Shown here: piece by piece, positions 1 through 7,442 of the stretch
How the letters are laid out: each line of letters starts with the position of its first letter
Position numbering within the stretch: position 1 is the first letter of the stretch
Assembly (NCBI GenBank): GCA_045588485.1
Contig: JAZNEI010000089.1
Location: forward strand, 90,702 to 154,701
DNA: 64,000 nt
Direction: 5' to 3'
Source of the DNA: HGM04593 sp045588485
GTDB lineage: Bacteria > Bacteroidota > Bacteroidia > Bacteroidales > Bacteroidaceae
Position numbers and translations under genes: made by a program
Notes under the pieces: generated by a model
What the model was told of the DNA's origin: nothing
What the model saw: only the letters and a program-made list of their open reading frames with translations
Database searches by the model: none

Positions 1-1018
1 AAGCTGTACGCGTAACAAATGTCCAGATTGTATGAGAATCTCCCATCTTGGGTATAGTTCTTGTTATGCTCAGTTTCTTGTGAACCTTGTGCAGTTCCTT
101 AAGATTCTCTTTGTTGTCGGCACATATTATCGTAACATCGCAAGGGTTTATAAGTTGTTTCTTTGCTATGTACTTACCAAGAATGTGGCATATATCCTTT
201 ACGCTATTCAAGAATACAACCCCTTCATAACTATACAGGGCATTGCCTTCGGGAAGATATATTGCATCGAACACCCCTTGATTCTTGGTGTAGTTTGCAT
301 ATATCTGGTCAAAGGCATTGAGAGCACTATTACAGGTGTATGTTCTTTGTATAACCTGTTCGATATTGCTCCAACCGAGTTCATAGTAGCAAACGTAATT
401 GTTCTTGAACTCCTCTATCTCCTGCATATAACCGATTATGGGCGTTGCAGAGATAAACAGCACGTTATTATATCTGAAGAGCCTGTCTATAAAGGTTGAA
501 AGAACGCTTTTGTTGCTATACTCCTTCAGCTTTATATCCTTTATAAGACAGTGTGACTCATCGACGGTAATATTGAACTTTTTGCTGATGTTGATACCAA
601 AGCCTTCAAGCATTGAGGCAAGAGCACAAAACGAGTCGTATGTCACAAGTATCTTCATCGGCCTATTGTTCTGTTTGCACTCGTGTTGGTATAAAGTAAA
701 TTCATTCTCCAGTTCATCTATTGTCTTCTGTTTACCATCGTATCCTTTCTCACGGTTAAAGTAGTAACAGAACGGTTCGTTTTTGTTAAACTGCTCTATC
801 TTATTGAGTATAAGTTTTAATCGTGGAGAGATGAGTATAGTATCAAGAGCATTACTCAGGCTATATGTAGTAAAGCCACAACCTGTAACCACTTTATTTA
901 TTATCACCTTGCCCGAGGATATTATTTTGTCCAAGACATAGTTACCTTTTTTGTCTTTCCAATCATTTACATAATCAACTCCGGGAGTAACTTCTATTGT
1001 TCCTTTATTGTCTATCAT
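1..1018 (-). CDS. Helicase/P-loop NTPase-like protein, 3' part beyond window
   Basis: An open minus-strand frame starts at the ATG at 1016-1018 and runs off the left edge (339 codons visible). It begins MIDNKGTIEVTPG. About 45 residues in is a degenerate nucleotide-binding loop (VTGCGFTTYSL), then VDESH, a DEAH-like Walker B, then FISATP, which resembles helicase motif III. This order suits an SF2 helicase-like ATPase, although the Walker A lacks the usual GKT. Such proteins occur in Bacteroidales mobile elements; a replication role is inferred from the BT4734-like protein next door. The C-terminal helicase half cannot be judged because it lies outside the window. The start is the only ATG near the 5' end of the open frame and lies below an inverted repeat. 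Confidence 0.7.
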   Translation of the reverse strand, partial: MIDNKGTIEVTPGVDYVNDWKDKKGNYVLDKIISSGKVIINKVVTGCGFTTYSLSNALDTILISPRLKLILNKIEQFNKNEPFCYYFNREKGYDGKQKTIDELENEFTLYQHECKQNNRPMKILVTYDSFCALASMLEGFGINISKKFNITVDESHCLIKDIKLKEYSNKSVLSTFIDRLFRYNNVLFISATPIIGYMQEIEEFKNNYVCYYELGWSNIEQVIQRTYTCNSALNAFDQIYANYTKNQGVFDAIYLPEGNALYSYEGVVFLNSVKDICHILGKYIAKKQLINPCDVTIICADNKENLKELHKVHKKLSITRTIPKMGDSHTIWTFVTRTA

Positions 1019-1066
1019 AATAAGAATAAATTATATGATTATTTACTATTTTCATAAATAAGGATT

Positions 1067-1138
1067 TAAGGGGACATTTTTTGGAAAAATTTATCATTTT
1101 ACCTAAAAAGAATATTATGTATTAAAAATGTCCTCTTA
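1067..1138. repeat. Inverted repeat TAAGRGGACATTTTT upstream of the helicase fragment
   Basis: TAAGGGGACATTTTT (1067-1081) is mirrored by AAAAATGTCCTCTTA (1124-1138) with one mismatch, about 42 bp apart, just upstream of the minus-strand ATG at 1018. It could be an operator, an origin-proximal binding site or a transcript hairpin; the sequence alone does not decide. Confidence 0.5.
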
Positions 1139-1147
1139 AGAAAGTAT

Positions 1148-1249
1148 TATATTGGCAGGCTGCGCGCGCTGCGCTACGCCTTAGAAGAACGACATAATAA
1201 TAGAAAAGATAGTAGTTGTCGTCCGTCTAGGCCAAGGGCCGCCAATATA
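1148..1249. other. Non-coding segment closed by a 9-bp inverted repeat
   Basis: TATATTGGC (1148-1156) and GCCAATATA (1241-1249) close an 84-bp interval containing GC-rich stretches (GCGCGCGCTGCG-like at about 1161-1175, GGCCAAGGGCC at 1230-1240) unlike the AT-rich surroundings. It lies directly downstream of the stop of the BT4734-like gene, so it may be a structured 3' UTR/terminator or an origin element. Confidence 0.35.
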
Positions 1250-1257
1250 GTTCATCA

Positions 1258-2250
1258 TTACCATTTACTCTTACCGTAATTGTCGAACACACTTCTTGTA
1301 TAACCATATCCATCTACATTTGCTTGATACCCTCTTACTGCCTGATACTCTATCTCCTTTTCATTCATCCCGGTTGGTTTATAGGAGGCAATCAAGTAGT
1401 CTATGCTTTTGTCTATATTAACTCCGGCACGACACAGATCCGACGCGCTATTGAATATTGAGTTTGCCCTATTACCCTCTTCCCATCTTGAAGGGCTCTT
1501 TCTCCATTTGGCATTGAGTATGTTTATTATACTCTCATCAGACTTCTTGCTCAAAGGTTTCAATAACGATAAGGCATTCCGCAGGGTTGCCTTGTCGAGC
1601 GTTGCGCACGCGCGGGACGCTATCACCTTATTATTTATATATTGTGGATTATGCACAAAGTGATAAGGAACGCAGCTACTGTTTACCCATAAATTCGGGT
1701 CATAACATATATAGTTGCCTCTTGCTATGTCTCCCACCGATGTATCTGTTGCTGGTGTATTGAACTTTGCCAGCAGTTGAAGGTATAACTCTTCATGATA
1801 CGAAGGATTGTCGTTGTCGTGCATTACTATCGCCTTCAATCCTCTACCACTTGGGGTTCTGAATACTGCATAGACACTAGGGGTATTGCAAAGACGGCTA
1901 CCAACTTCGTTAAACTCCAGCTCGTTATTGAAACGGTCAAAGTCGATTGCTGTAAAGTTTGAGTACTCATTCAGCCCTGCACAGTTCTTGTAACTGAACG
2001 TGCCGTTAAAGAGCGCAACAGGCAGATACAGCAGCTTTAATTGGTTCTGCACATCGTGGTCATTCTGCGATTGAATCTGTGCGGTTACTTCCCTCAAATC
2101 TTGTCTGTAACATACACCGTTCTTAATCATTGCTAATACTTCATTAATCTCAACGTCGCACACATTACCTGGTTGGTTGATGCGATTTACCAATGTGATC
2201 CCAAATTTCATAACTTTTTGATTTATAACTCTAAAATTTAATCTTTTCAC
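1258..2250 (-). CDS. BT4734/VirE-N-type protein with PriCT-like C-terminus
   Basis: 330 aa. The N-terminal ~200 residues match the BT4734/BF3469 (VirE N-terminal) pattern: AIDFDRFNNE, an acidic FDxD-like strand, followed by YAVFRTPSGRGLKAIV and later GDIARGNYICYDPNLW. Together these resemble a primase-polymerase-type fold. The C-terminal ~80 residues (SRWEEGNRANSIFNSASDL...GVNIDKSIDYL...EIEYQAVRGY) look like a primase C-terminal (PriCT-2) helical module. In Bacteroidales such proteins sit in replication modules of conjugative and mobilizable elements. Here it lies between a helicase fragment and a RepA-like ATPase, which fits replication initiation. The reaction is inferred; catalytic acidic residues are present but not proven. 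Confidence 0.75.
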   Translation of the reverse strand: MKRLNFRVINQKVMKFGITLVNRINQPGNVCDVEINEVLAMIKNGVCYRQDLREVTAQIQSQNDHDVQNQLKLLYLPVALFNGTFSYKNCAGLNEYSNFTAIDFDRFNNELEFNEVGSRLCNTPSVYAVFRTPSGRGLKAIVMHDNDNPSYHEELYLQLLAKFNTPATDTSVGDIARGNYICYDPNLWVNSSCVPYHFVHNPQYINNKVIASRACATLDKATLRNALSLLKPLSKKSDESIINILNAKWRKSPSRWEEGNRANSIFNSASDLCRAGVNIDKSIDYLIASYKPTGMNEKEIEYQAVRGYQANVDGYGYTRSVFDNYGKSKW

Positions 2251-2297
2251 ACTAGTAAGGATTTAACTGCTTTTGAATTACCCCTTTTTTACACATA

Positions 2298-2337
2298 CAA
2301 AAAGAAACTCCGCTGGCGTATAAAGCAACCGGCAGAG
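2298..2337 (-). terminator. Terminator after the GIY-YIG-like gene
   Basis: On the minus strand an imperfect 9-bp stem (CTCTGCCGG / CCAGCGGAG) with a short loop is followed by GTTTCTTTTTG. It lies 60 bp past the stop of the gene at 2398. Confidence 0.55.
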
Positions 2338-2397
2338 AATAAAAAAAGAGTAACAAAGTGCATTGATCTTGTTACTTCATTGTATCGAAATTGTATG

Positions 2398-2715
2398 TCA
2401 GTCTATCTCACAAGCATAGACAAATACAGAATGACTGTTTGTGCCATTGCCGCCGTGTGTTACATTGCCTATATCGAATCCCTGACTATGAGCAACCTCC
2501 TCGACTTTTGCTGCCACTTTTCGACTAGCTGTTCGCGCACAGAATAGCACCTTCGTTACATTATGACGATGAAGTCTTTCTTCAATATTCCCCGTCGCAC
2601 CAACATACACCTTCAGACGCTTAATCGGCCCTTCAAGCTCGGGGTTAAGCTCTATCATATAATCGACAATCTCTTCCGCACTCATACTGCGGCAATCTTT
2701 AATATCAAGTTCCAT
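2398..2715 (-). CDS. Small GIY-YIG-like protein
   Basis: 105 aa. The core is LKVYVGATGNIEERLHRH followed about 30 residues later by VEEVAHSQGFDIGN. This resembles the second half of a GIY-YIG nuclease (YVG, the R of the first helix, and a C-terminal Glu), but the opening GIY triad is replaced. It may be a degenerate or divergent member, possibly non-catalytic. It stands alone, with a terminator downstream and a divergent plus-strand RepA-like gene upstream. The start is the ATG at 2715, followed by an acidic first helix. Confidence 0.5.
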   Translation of the reverse strand: MELDIKDCRSMSAEEIVDYMIELNPELEGPIKRLKVYVGATGNIEERLHRHNVTKVLFCARTASRKVAAKVEEVAHSQGFDIGNVTHGGNGTNSHSVFVYACEID

Positions 2716-2938
2716 AATTTATTGATTTTTAATTTATGCCGCGAAGATAATGGCACAATCAGCCGACAAGGTTGCGAAATTATCAGTTTCTGCTCTTTAG
2801 AAAAATAGTGCGATGCATAATCTGGCACTGATTAGGACACTATGTCATTGCAAATCATTAAATATCAGACAATTTGACGTATTTTGGTTATTGGCACAGT
2901 TTTTGAAAGTAAGACTATTGAATATATAATAAAATTTT

Positions 2939-4261
2939 ATGAAATATAATTATATAAAATTTGGAATAAACCATAACGGGGTTTATGGAGAATGCAGAGA
3001 AGAGACATTAGGCACTACTTTAATAAAAATAGGTGGTACGTTTCTTGGTTATTATTTTGGAAAAAAGATTATAGACACCGTTTGCCCTCCATTTGGAAAG
3101 TTGTTGGATAGATGTATTAACGGCGATGCAAACTGCAAATCACAGAGTGCGGAAACAGAGTGCAAGAGTTCTCCTATTGCAGCTAAAGAAGAGACACTTA
3201 CGGACTTTTCAAAACCTATTACAGAAGGTAAACAAGTGGAGTTTTTGTTTGATAAATTTATCCCTAAAAATGGCATAACTCTATTGGCCGCAGCAAAAGG
3301 TGTTGGTAAGAGTGGTATATGTATGCAGATTGCACAGAACCTGGCACGCATCGGCAAGTATCCGCTATTTAATGCAGATGAAGTCAAAGAAACCGTAACT
3401 GTTGTTTACGCTGATTATGAACTTAAAGAGAATCAAATTCAAACTCGTTATCCATCATTGCAGAACAACAACTATTTTAGGTGGAGCAATATTCGAAACA
3501 CTAAGAGTGCGCATCTGTTAGATAGTTTGAGAAATACGCTGAACAACATCCAAACAACCTCTGCATTGGTTGTCATAGACAATCTTTCAAAAATCAGTGG
3601 GGTGAAATGGGATGAGAAAGCAAAACAGTTCTATGAGGAGCTTGAAGTAATAATAGATGAGTATAGTAACAAAGGGCTCTCGGTTGCATTTATACTTGTT
3701 GCTCATCTTGAACGCGAGAAGAGTATTTACAAAGAGATCACCCCTAGCGATTTGACTGGTGCTGCTTCCATATATTATTATGCAGACGCAGTCTTGACCA
3801 TAGGAATTGCACGTGAACAGAACACCATATATTTGAAGGAGCTTGAAATTAGAGACCGTGACAAAGAAGAAAATGTATATGTCTTCAAACTCAACAGCAA
3901 CAATTGGTTGCATTACAAATTTATCGGTATGAAAACAGAGCGTGAAGCTCTACCTTTAAAGAACGTGGACAGAAATACCACTCAGGGACTAAACGAAGAA
4001 GCAGAAATTGAAGATGAGATAATCAAACACGCTAAGACGTTAAGTGAGGAAGAGGTCAAAGCAAAGAAAGATGAACTTCCGACAGAAAATCTTTATGATA
4101 ATATGAACGAGGAGAAAAGAAAAGAGGTTCAAAACATAGTCCGTGGTTTAAAGGGAGTTGCAGATTCTGCACGCCACGCACGTAAAATAATGCTCCTTAA
4201 GTATCGTATATATATGAGCCTCCCTACTGTAAGCGGGGTTTGGAACGAAGTTAAGTCATAA
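2939..4261 (+). CDS. RepA-like AAA_25 ATPase / hexameric helicase
   Basis: 440 aa. After a ~90-residue N-terminal region with a short hydrophobic segment (TLIKIGGTFLGYYFGKKI), a RecA-type ATPase core begins: FIPKNGITLLAAAKGVGKSG (Walker A, about residues 115-130), VVYADYELKE, ALVVIDNLSK (Walker B, about 205-214), and FILVAHLERE as the sensor strand, then SDLTGAASIYYYADAV. This order is that of RepA/AAA_25 plasmid replication helicases. The charged C-terminal ~100 residues are element-specific. It lies divergently from the GIY-YIG-like gene, with an iteron-like array just downstream, which supports a role at a replication origin. The Walker A starts with Ala instead of Gly, which is tolerated in this family. 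Confidence 0.8.
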   Translation: MKYNYIKFGINHNGVYGECREETLGTTLIKIGGTFLGYYFGKKIIDTVCPPFGKLLDRCINGDANCKSQSAETECKSSPIAAKEETLTDFSKPITEGKQVEFLFDKFIPKNGITLLAAAKGVGKSGICMQIAQNLARIGKYPLFNADEVKETVTVVYADYELKENQIQTRYPSLQNNNYFRWSNIRNTKSAHLLDSLRNTLNNIQTTSALVVIDNLSKISGVKWDEKAKQFYEELEVIIDEYSNKGLSVAFILVAHLEREKSIYKEITPSDLTGAASIYYYADAVLTIGIAREQNTIYLKELEIRDRDKEENVYVFKLNSNNWLHYKFIGMKTEREALPLKNVDRNTTQGLNEEAEIEDEIIKHAKTLSEEEVKAKKDELPTENLYDNMNEEKRKEVQNIVRGLKGVADSARHARKIMLLKYRIYMSLPTVSGVWNEVKS

Positions 4262-4285
4262 ACAATCAATATATTAACGCTTTGC

Positions 4286-4361
4286 AAACCGTTTTACATA
4301 CAGTTTACACACGCTTTACATGTAAACTTGGATGTAAGCCATGTGTAAAGCGCGTGTAAAG
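4286..4361. repeat. Iteron-like TGTAAA/TTTACA array
   Basis: At least six copies of TTTACA or TGTAAA occur within about 75 bp, including CACGCTTTACATGTAAAC and the inverted TGTAAAGCGCGTGTAAAG. The arrangement between a RepA-like gene and a terminator recalls iterons or an autoregulatory operator. Confidence 0.45.
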
Positions 4362-4420
4362 GGAATTAACCCTATTTTCACGCAGTAAGAGGCCTTCGTG
4401 ATGCCCAACAAAAAGCAAAT

Positions 4421-4454
4421 GAGAGAGAACCGTTAAAAGTTCTCTCTCGTTTTT
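4421..4454. terminator. Strong terminator between convergent genes
   Basis: A perfect 10-bp stem, GAGAGAGAAC (4421-4430) and GTTCTCTCTC (4439-4448), with an 8-nt loop is followed by GTTTTT. It separates the plus-strand RepA-like gene from the convergent minus-strand gene ending at 4453. The A-rich other side may let it act in both directions. Confidence 0.85.
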
Positions 4455-5214
4455 ACCACCCCAGAGGCAATGGTTTCCCCGGGTTCAGTTCAACATTGCG
4501 TTGGTGCTTCCACTCCCCGAATCTCTTTTGGTACTCAAGATATCCAGGGTCGATAGCCTCAACCCATTCAAGGTTGCTGCTGTTGAAATTCATCGGGTCA
4601 TAATCTTTGTGGAGTATTACCGCGTTGCTAAGAGCATATTTCTCACCATCGACATATCCGGCGGCATCCATCAGGTCGTCCATAAAGAGGCGCCCAGACA
4701 TCTTATTTGGGTCAGATACGTGAGGACGGATACAGCGCAAAAGGTCGGTATCAGCATCGCCAATACAATCGGATATATGCACTTCTTGTTTCCCTTTAAA
4801 TATTAGTCCGTCTTTTGTTACGGTTAAGCCATTGTTCAATTTTACTTTATTTGCTGTAGTATGTGTAGTAACCTTTACAACTTCTTTTATGTCAAGGTTC
4901 GTATAATTCAGGTTGTTCTTGTTACCATCTTTGTAGTACACCACATACTTCTTGCTTTTATTTGGTACCGGTGGACAGAAACAAGCATAGACAGCATCCT
5001 TTATATATATATTGTAAAATTTGTCTCGTATTTTCCTTCTTACATACTTTTCACCATTCTTATCAGTATGTACTGTTGCTGGTTTTGGAGTTGGTATCTC
5101 ACTAAATCTTGTCTTCCAGATGGTATCAACTGCTACATATTTCCCATCAGCTGTTACCCACACTCCATTGTGACATTTACACATCCTGCCATTAATTATT
5201 TTTTCTTTTGCCAT
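4453..5214 (-). CDS. HNH-homing-endonuclease-like hypothetical protein
   Basis: 253 aa. Two segments, YYKDGNKNNLNYTNLDI (about residue 92) and LHKDYDPMNFNSSNLEWVE (about residue 200), resemble the 'HxDgNpxNNxxxNLEWv' signature of HNH_3/NUMOD-type endonucleases, but the catalytic histidines are incomplete. The protein may be a degenerate or DNA-binding relative. It overlaps the next upstream gene by 22 bp, so it is probably cotranscribed with the two small genes at 5192 and 5343. The reported start ATG follows directly in that overlap. Confidence 0.45.
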   Translation of the reverse strand: MAKEKIINGRMCKCHNGVWVTADGKYVAVDTIWKTRFSEIPTPKPATVHTDKNGEKYVRRKIRDKFYNIYIKDAVYACFCPPVPNKSKKYVVYYKDGNKNNLNYTNLDIKEVVKVTTHTTANKVKLNNGLTVTKDGLIFKGKQEVHISDCIGDADTDLLRCIRPHVSDPNKMSGRLFMDDLMDAAGYVDGEKYALSNAVILHKDYDPMNFNSSNLEWVEAIDPGYLEYQKRFGEWKHQRNVELNPGKPLPLGW

Positions 5215-5374
5215 AATTGTTGTCTTTAATAAAATACATTGTTCTCTTTATACCATCAATGACCAAATTTCCGTTCTCTTCAATAGTCTCGTGGTGTTCT
5301 CTTTCAATTTCAACATCCCAGTCATTGTTGGGATTGCCAGCTTTATTGCTGACATATTTTCTTCTTATTATCAT
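5192..5374 (-). CDS. Small hypothetical protein, 60 aa
   Basis: 60 aa, highly charged (MIIRRKYVSNKAGNPNNDWDVEIEREHHETIE...). No family is recognised. It overlaps both neighbours (32 bp with the upstream gene, 22 bp with the downstream gene) in a different frame. That arrangement is typical of a translationally coupled three-gene cluster and is the main reason to believe it. Confidence 0.45.
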   Translation of the reverse strand: MIIRRKYVSNKAGNPNNDWDVEIEREHHETIEENGNLVIDGIKRTMYFIKDNNYGKRKNN

Positions 5375-5687
5375 AATTTTTAGATTTGTTAGATGTGATT
5401 TTCAGTGTTACCCCATACTCGCTTTTCAAATAGCCGATAAGTCTTGTATAAGCATCGGTTCTTCTGCGTTCTCTAGGGCAAAAGTTAATAATCTCTTTTA
5501 GTGGAATTTCAATACAGACTCCACTTTTAAACTCAGCTCCGTATTGTTTCTTCAATGCCTCAATATCGGAACTGTACTTTTCATCTCTCTTACTGTCTTT
5601 TTCTTTTACCCCGACAGCCACATTGGGTTTTGGCGGTGTATCTTCTCTACTACCGCCAAAAAATCGATTTAATAATTCGACAAGCAT
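5343..5687 (-). CDS. Hypothetical protein, ~114 aa
   Basis: The open frame extends to 5732, but the ATG at 5687 (MLVELLNRFFGGSRED) follows an AT-rich leader and gives a more protein-like N-terminus: an amphipathic helix, then a Pro/Lys/Asp-rich linker. The C-terminal ~60 residues (VCIEIPLKEIINFCPRERRRTDAYTRLIGYLKSEYGVTLKI) look like a small helical DNA-binding or regulatory domain, but no family is recognised. First gene of the minus-strand trio ending at 4453. Confidence 0.5.
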   Translation of the reverse strand: MLVELLNRFFGGSREDTPPKPNVAVGVKEKDSKRDEKYSSDIEALKKQYGAEFKSGVCIEIPLKEIINFCPRERRRTDAYTRLIGYLKSEYGVTLKITSNKSKNYDNKKKICQQ

Positions 5688-5887
5688 AATTTTACAATTT
5701 AGATTTCGCCTATAAGGCATAAGTCCTGACAAATCCCCTTTTTGTCATTTTCTGGGTATTGTCATCATTAAGGCGATGACTGCTTTTGACATCCTTTTTG
5801 TCATTTTGAGAATTTGTCTTCTATAGTTATGAACGAGAAGTGCCGGGAAGTGTGTTTCGTTGATTTGAACGAAGAGGAGTAGATTCT

Positions 5888-5925
5888 ATAAAAAGAAAAC
5901 CCTGCAACCATCGAAGGTGCAGGGG
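5888..5925 (-). terminator. Terminator after the metallophosphoesterase
   Basis: The stem TGCAGGG/CCCTGCA (5900-5906 with 5918-5924) is followed on the minus strand by TTTTCTTTTTATAG. A nearly identical hairpin terminates the next upstream gene at 6831-6854. Confidence 0.8.
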
Positions 5926-5985
5926 ACGTGAAAGCTTGAGTATACTACTATATATGTGTATTCAGAATATGAATGGTACAAAGAT

Positions 5986-6750
5986 TTACACTTCTATAAA
6001 CTTATCACCCTTAAAATCTTTCAGGTGCTCGCCGGTGAACACATATCCCATTTGGTTACACACTATACGAGTGTTACCTATAATGGTGCCGATGTTTGTG
6101 TGTGAATGTCCGAAAATCCAAGCATCAATACGACTGTCAGCAATATAACCACCAAGTTCTGTTGCAAATGCACTGTTAATTAGGCTGTTTTTGTGCTCTG
6201 GGGCAACAACCATTAGTGTTGGTAAATGATGTGTTACTACTACAATGTGTTCAGCAGTGCTTTCTGCAACGCTTCGCTTGATAAATGCTAGAGATTTACG
6301 GTGTTCTTCGTTGAAGTATTCAGTTGTAAACCTCTTTTTTTTATAAAGTATTTGCCTAAAATCATTCAATCCATGAAAAACAAAGTATTCCTCTTGTGGT
6401 GGTATGTGGGACCACATTGTAGAGAGGATAAAATCTGTATTACCAATGCGTACAACTTTATTTTGGTAATAATGCACGTTGGGTAGAATTTCGTAATCCC
6501 AACTATCTCCAAAAGTAAGTACATCTCCATAGTTGTAGAATTCGTGGTTCCCTGGAATGATTAGCACCTCTTTATGATTTTTCGAAGCCCATTTCCAAAA
6601 GTTTAGCTTAGTCAGTGCAGTGTCATTCAAGCGACCAATATCACCTGCTAATACAAGCACATCTCCAACTACTTTAAACGGGTTGTCTTTTATCGCTCTC
6701 AAATTTTCAGGGAATTCCAAATGTAGGTCTGATGCGTATTGAATTTTCAT
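5986..6750 (-). CDS. Calcineurin-like metallophosphoesterase
   Basis: 254 aa with all five family motifs in order: DLHLEF (residues 8-13), GDIG (about 37-40), GNHEFY (about 66-71), THH (about 173-175) and GHSH (about 214-217). These residues bind the two metal ions of calcineurin-like phosphoesterases. The substrate cannot be inferred. The length is close to the single-domain minimum for the family. The gene has its own terminator downstream and is next in line to a defence-like cluster (SBD-like protein, AbiH, HNH), so a role in nucleic-acid metabolism or defence is possible but only inferred. Confidence 0.9.
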   Translation of the reverse strand: MKIQYASDLHLEFPENLRAIKDNPFKVVGDVLVLAGDIGRLNDTALTKLNFWKWASKNHKEVLIIPGNHEFYNYGDVLTFGDSWDYEILPNVHYYQNKVVRIGNTDFILSTMWSHIPPQEEYFVFHGLNDFRQILYKKKRFTTEYFNEEHRKSLAFIKRSVAESTAEHIVVVTHHLPTLMVVAPEHKNSLINSAFATELGGYIADSRIDAWIFGHSHTNIGTIIGNTRIVCNQMGYVFTGEHLKDFKGDKFIEV

Positions 6751-6819
6751 CTTTGAGTCTAAATTAATAATAACAAAGATAGATAAAAAAAACTTTAATA
6801 CTTCGTGTGTACCGGCATA

Positions 6820-6856
6820 TAAAAAGAAATCCCTGCAACCATTGAGGTGCAGGGAA
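6820..6856 (-). terminator. Terminator after the SBD-like gene
   Basis: The stem TGCAGGG/CCCTGCA (6831-6837 with 6848-6854) is followed on the minus strand by ATTTCTTTTTATATG. Its sequence almost duplicates the terminator at 5888-5925. Confidence 0.8.
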
Positions 6857-6871
6857 TATAACGGGGCTTGC

Positions 6872-7417
6872 TTAACATGCTATAAGTGTTGTCAAGTAGC
6901 CCAAACTCATAAGCATTGTCGGTAGCACATCGGCTAGCGTTGGTTGGTTATCAAGGTAGGTTGAAATCAGTACTACTCGCAGTTTTGCTCTCACATTCGG
7001 GTTCTTCAGAAGTTCAAACAATTCACAGTCTATCCTGGCATAGGCAATATGTTGCTTCAGTGTTGAAAGCGAATAGCCCGGAACATCTTCAACCTTGCCA
7101 CCTTTTGGAGAAACCAACTCCCAAAATGGTTCTGAATGCATATGGAAGAAAGGGTACGAAATTTTAGGCTGGAATAATATGCTTTCACCCAGCAACTTTG
7201 CTGTATTACTTTTGAACTGTTGTATCAAAGCATCGGACAAAAGAACTCGACAATCGCTTATGACGCCACGCTCAACAAGGTCTATGACAGACAAAAGCAA
7301 CAATGCCTTATGCGGTGTCGGTTTCCCACATTTCTTCATCGTGTGCAGTGATGAGAAACAGTTAATGTAGTAGTTGAGGTCTTTCATTACTGGAATTTTA
7401 AGTAAAATACCGTTCAT
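6872..7417 (-). CDS. Stand-alone ScoMcrA-type sulfur-recognition-like (SBD) domain protein
   Basis: 181 aa. The stretch PTPHKALLLLSVIDLVERGV, then YPFFHMHSEPFWELVS and YARIDCELFELL, follows the conserved layout of the N-terminal domain of ScoMcrA-like HNH endonucleases (K-x-LLLL-xxxD, YPF-x-xL-x-xxxFWEL). In that family the domain recognises phosphorothioated DNA. The HNH module that normally follows is missing: the protein ends after ~180 residues with a hydrophobic tail (PTMLMSLGYLTTLIAC). It could be a truncated nuclease, a reader that recruits a partner, or an unrelated use of the fold. A second ATG 30 bp in (MKDLNYYINCF) is an equally good start. A Dnd modification operon lies at 44-50.6 kb. 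The family call is by pattern only. Confidence 0.6.
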   Translation of the reverse strand: MNGILLKIPVMKDLNYYINCFSSLHTMKKCGKPTPHKALLLLSVIDLVERGVISDCRVLLSDALIQQFKSNTAKLLGESILFQPKISYPFFHMHSEPFWELVSPKGGKVEDVPGYSLSTLKQHIAYARIDCELFELLKNPNVRAKLRVVLISTYLDNQPTLADVLPTMLMSLGYLTTLIAC

Positions 7418-7442
7418 GTAAAAATATCCTATGGTTCAAATG

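Noticed and set aside
32..764. Plus-strand ORFs of 155 and 108 aa at the left edge
   Set aside because: The minus strand of the same region is one continuous helicase-like frame running off the edge.
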